From the NCBI GenBank assembly GCA_050252415.1, contig JBFWKZ010000138.1, forward strand, positions 1 to 5,996: a DNA stretch of 5,996 bases. Direction: 5' to 3'. Below, piece after piece: positions 5,290-5,996 of the stretch. Under the pieces are notes generated by a model. It saw only the letters and a list, made by a program, of their open reading frames with translations, was not told where the DNA came from and searched no databases. The position numbers were made by a program, and so were the translations under genes. Position 1 is the stretch's first letter. Every line of letters starts with the position of its first letter. Origin of the DNA: Heteroscillospira sp050252415. Its GTDB lineage: Bacteria > Bacillota > Clostridia > Oscillospirales > Oscillospiraceae.

Positions 5290-5996
5290 GGATTTTTCCG
5301 CCAATAGTATTGTAGTTTTAAAAATTCATCCAGAGCATTTTGCGTACTTTGGGAGAGCGTATCGGTAAAGACACCGTTTTCCCAGTATGCCCCAACCTGC
5401 GTAAATACCGATACTTGCTTTTCAAGTGCGTTTGCCGCCTTCATGTAGGCAGGGCCTTCCCATGAACACAGGTCAAATACCTTATTCATGAGAAAACAGG
5501 GCGAAAAATCCCCGCCATCGCCGGTAAAGTCATTGCCAAGTATTTTTTTAGCCGCATCGTTTGCCCAAATGACGTAGGATGTTGCATAATGGTTGCGAAA
5601 GCTCTGCTCATCCGAGCAGCTCATGTCAATGCCAAGCTCGGAATAGACATAACCGCCGTTGCCCAGCCAGGGCTTGTGGTCGCCAAAGATGACAAGCACC
5701 ACCGCTTCGTCCCGTTTTGCCAGCTCGTCCGCGAGATAACCCAGCGCCGCATCCGATTTTGCCATGCCTGAGAGATAATTGTTCACGATGTTATATCCCG
5801 CATCGCTGAGGCCATCCGTTTTTGCGAGGTATTCTTTATCAAAATAGCGCGTGTCCGCATCATACGGGCCGTGATTCTGATAGGTGACGCTGAAATTGAA
5901 GTAGGGCTTTCCGCTTTGTGTACCCTCGTCGAACAGCGTCAGCAGGTCTTCATAGAACTCCCGGTCCGTCATCATGCCGCTGTAGGTGTCGCCTTT
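5286..5996 (-). CDS. LTA-synthase-like phosphoglycerol transferase (sulfatase fold), C-terminal part
   Basis: The frame is open at the window edge (5996) and ends at TGA 5288-5286, giving 236 residues of the extracellular catalytic domain. Enzymes of this alkaline-phosphatase/sulfatase superfamily transfer glycerophosphate from phosphatidylglycerol to build lipoteichoic acid or related polymers on the outer membrane face. Counting from the edge, FNFSVTYQNHGPY (33-45) matches the family strand with the substrate-binding His. VIFGDHKPWLG (102-112) contains the metal-binding Asp-His pair (106-107). No membrane segment is visible here, as expected, because the helices precede the catalytic domain. 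The catalytic Thr and the N-terminal half are outside the window. It is the first gene seen of the minus-strand operon, overlapping the next gene by 4 nt. Its exact polymer and any role in capsule or teichoic acid decoration cannot be settled from this part. Confidence 0.85.
   Translation of the reverse strand, partial: KGDTYSGMMTDREFYEDLLTLFDEGTQSGKPYFNFSVTYQNHGPYDADTRYFDKEYLAKTDGLSDAGYNIVNNYLSGMAKSDAALGYLADELAKRDEAVVLVIFGDHKPWLGNGGYVYSELGIDMSCSDEQSFRNHYATSYVIWANDAAKKILGNDFTGDGGDFSPCFLMNKVFDLCSWEGPAYMKAANALEKQVSVFTQVGAYWENGVFTDTLSQSTQNALDEFLKLQYYWRKNP

Noticed and set aside
1..5996. Search for CRISPR arrays, tRNA/rRNA genes, transposases, phage or toxin-antitoxin genes
   Set aside because: No evenly spaced repeats, cloverleaf, rRNA stretch or matching protein was seen. 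The only mobile-element-like signal is the 86-bp inverted repeat.

Overview
The window looks like chromosomal DNA of a Gram-positive anaerobe, most likely a member of the Clostridia (Oscillospirales/Ruminococcaceae-like). This rests on AGGAGG- and GGGG-type ribosome binding sites, a Firmicutes-style promoter, an LTA-synthase-type sulfatase-fold enzyme, a two-domain glutamine-dependent NAD+ synthetase, and coding sequence that is moderately GC-rich beside AT-rich spacers. The taxonomy is inference; no rRNA or tRNA gene is present to anchor it. No phage, insertion sequence, CRISPR array or defence system is visible.

Layout. Bases 1-216 (+) are the C-terminal end of a FabF-type beta-ketoacyl-ACP synthase. 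It converges, across a perfect 17-bp hairpin (222-260), on a CoA-acylating aldehyde dehydrogenase of the methylmalonate-semialdehyde dehydrogenase (MmsA/IolA) family on the minus strand (315-1832). A regulatory spacer of about 270 bp (1833-2105) holds a good minus-strand promoter, a cre-like site just downstream of it, a leader hairpin and short repeats. The spacer separates the dehydrogenase from a divergent MgtC/SapB-family membrane protein (2106-2777, +). After that gene comes a 240-bp spacer with an 86-bp imperfect inverted-repeat element and a 42-bp perfect palindrome that probably acts as a two-way terminator. The rest is a tight minus-strand operon, read from the right edge: the C-terminal part of an LTA-synthase-like phosphoglycerol transferase (5286-5996, cut by the window), a 114-residue single-pass membrane protein of unknown function joined by an ATGA overlap, and nadE 19 nt further on.

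How the parts fit. The genes are mostly ordinary housekeeping or metabolic ones: fatty acid synthesis, carbon catabolism, envelope polymer synthesis and NAD synthesis. I found no convincing undescribed multi-gene system. The points most worth checking are in the aldehyde dehydrogenase (Lys at the position of a substrate-carboxylate-binding Arg, and KAAS in place of the NAD-binding KPSE motif), its promoter/leader region, the small mobile-element-like inverted repeat, and the coupled unknown membrane protein between the phosphoglycerol transferase and nadE.
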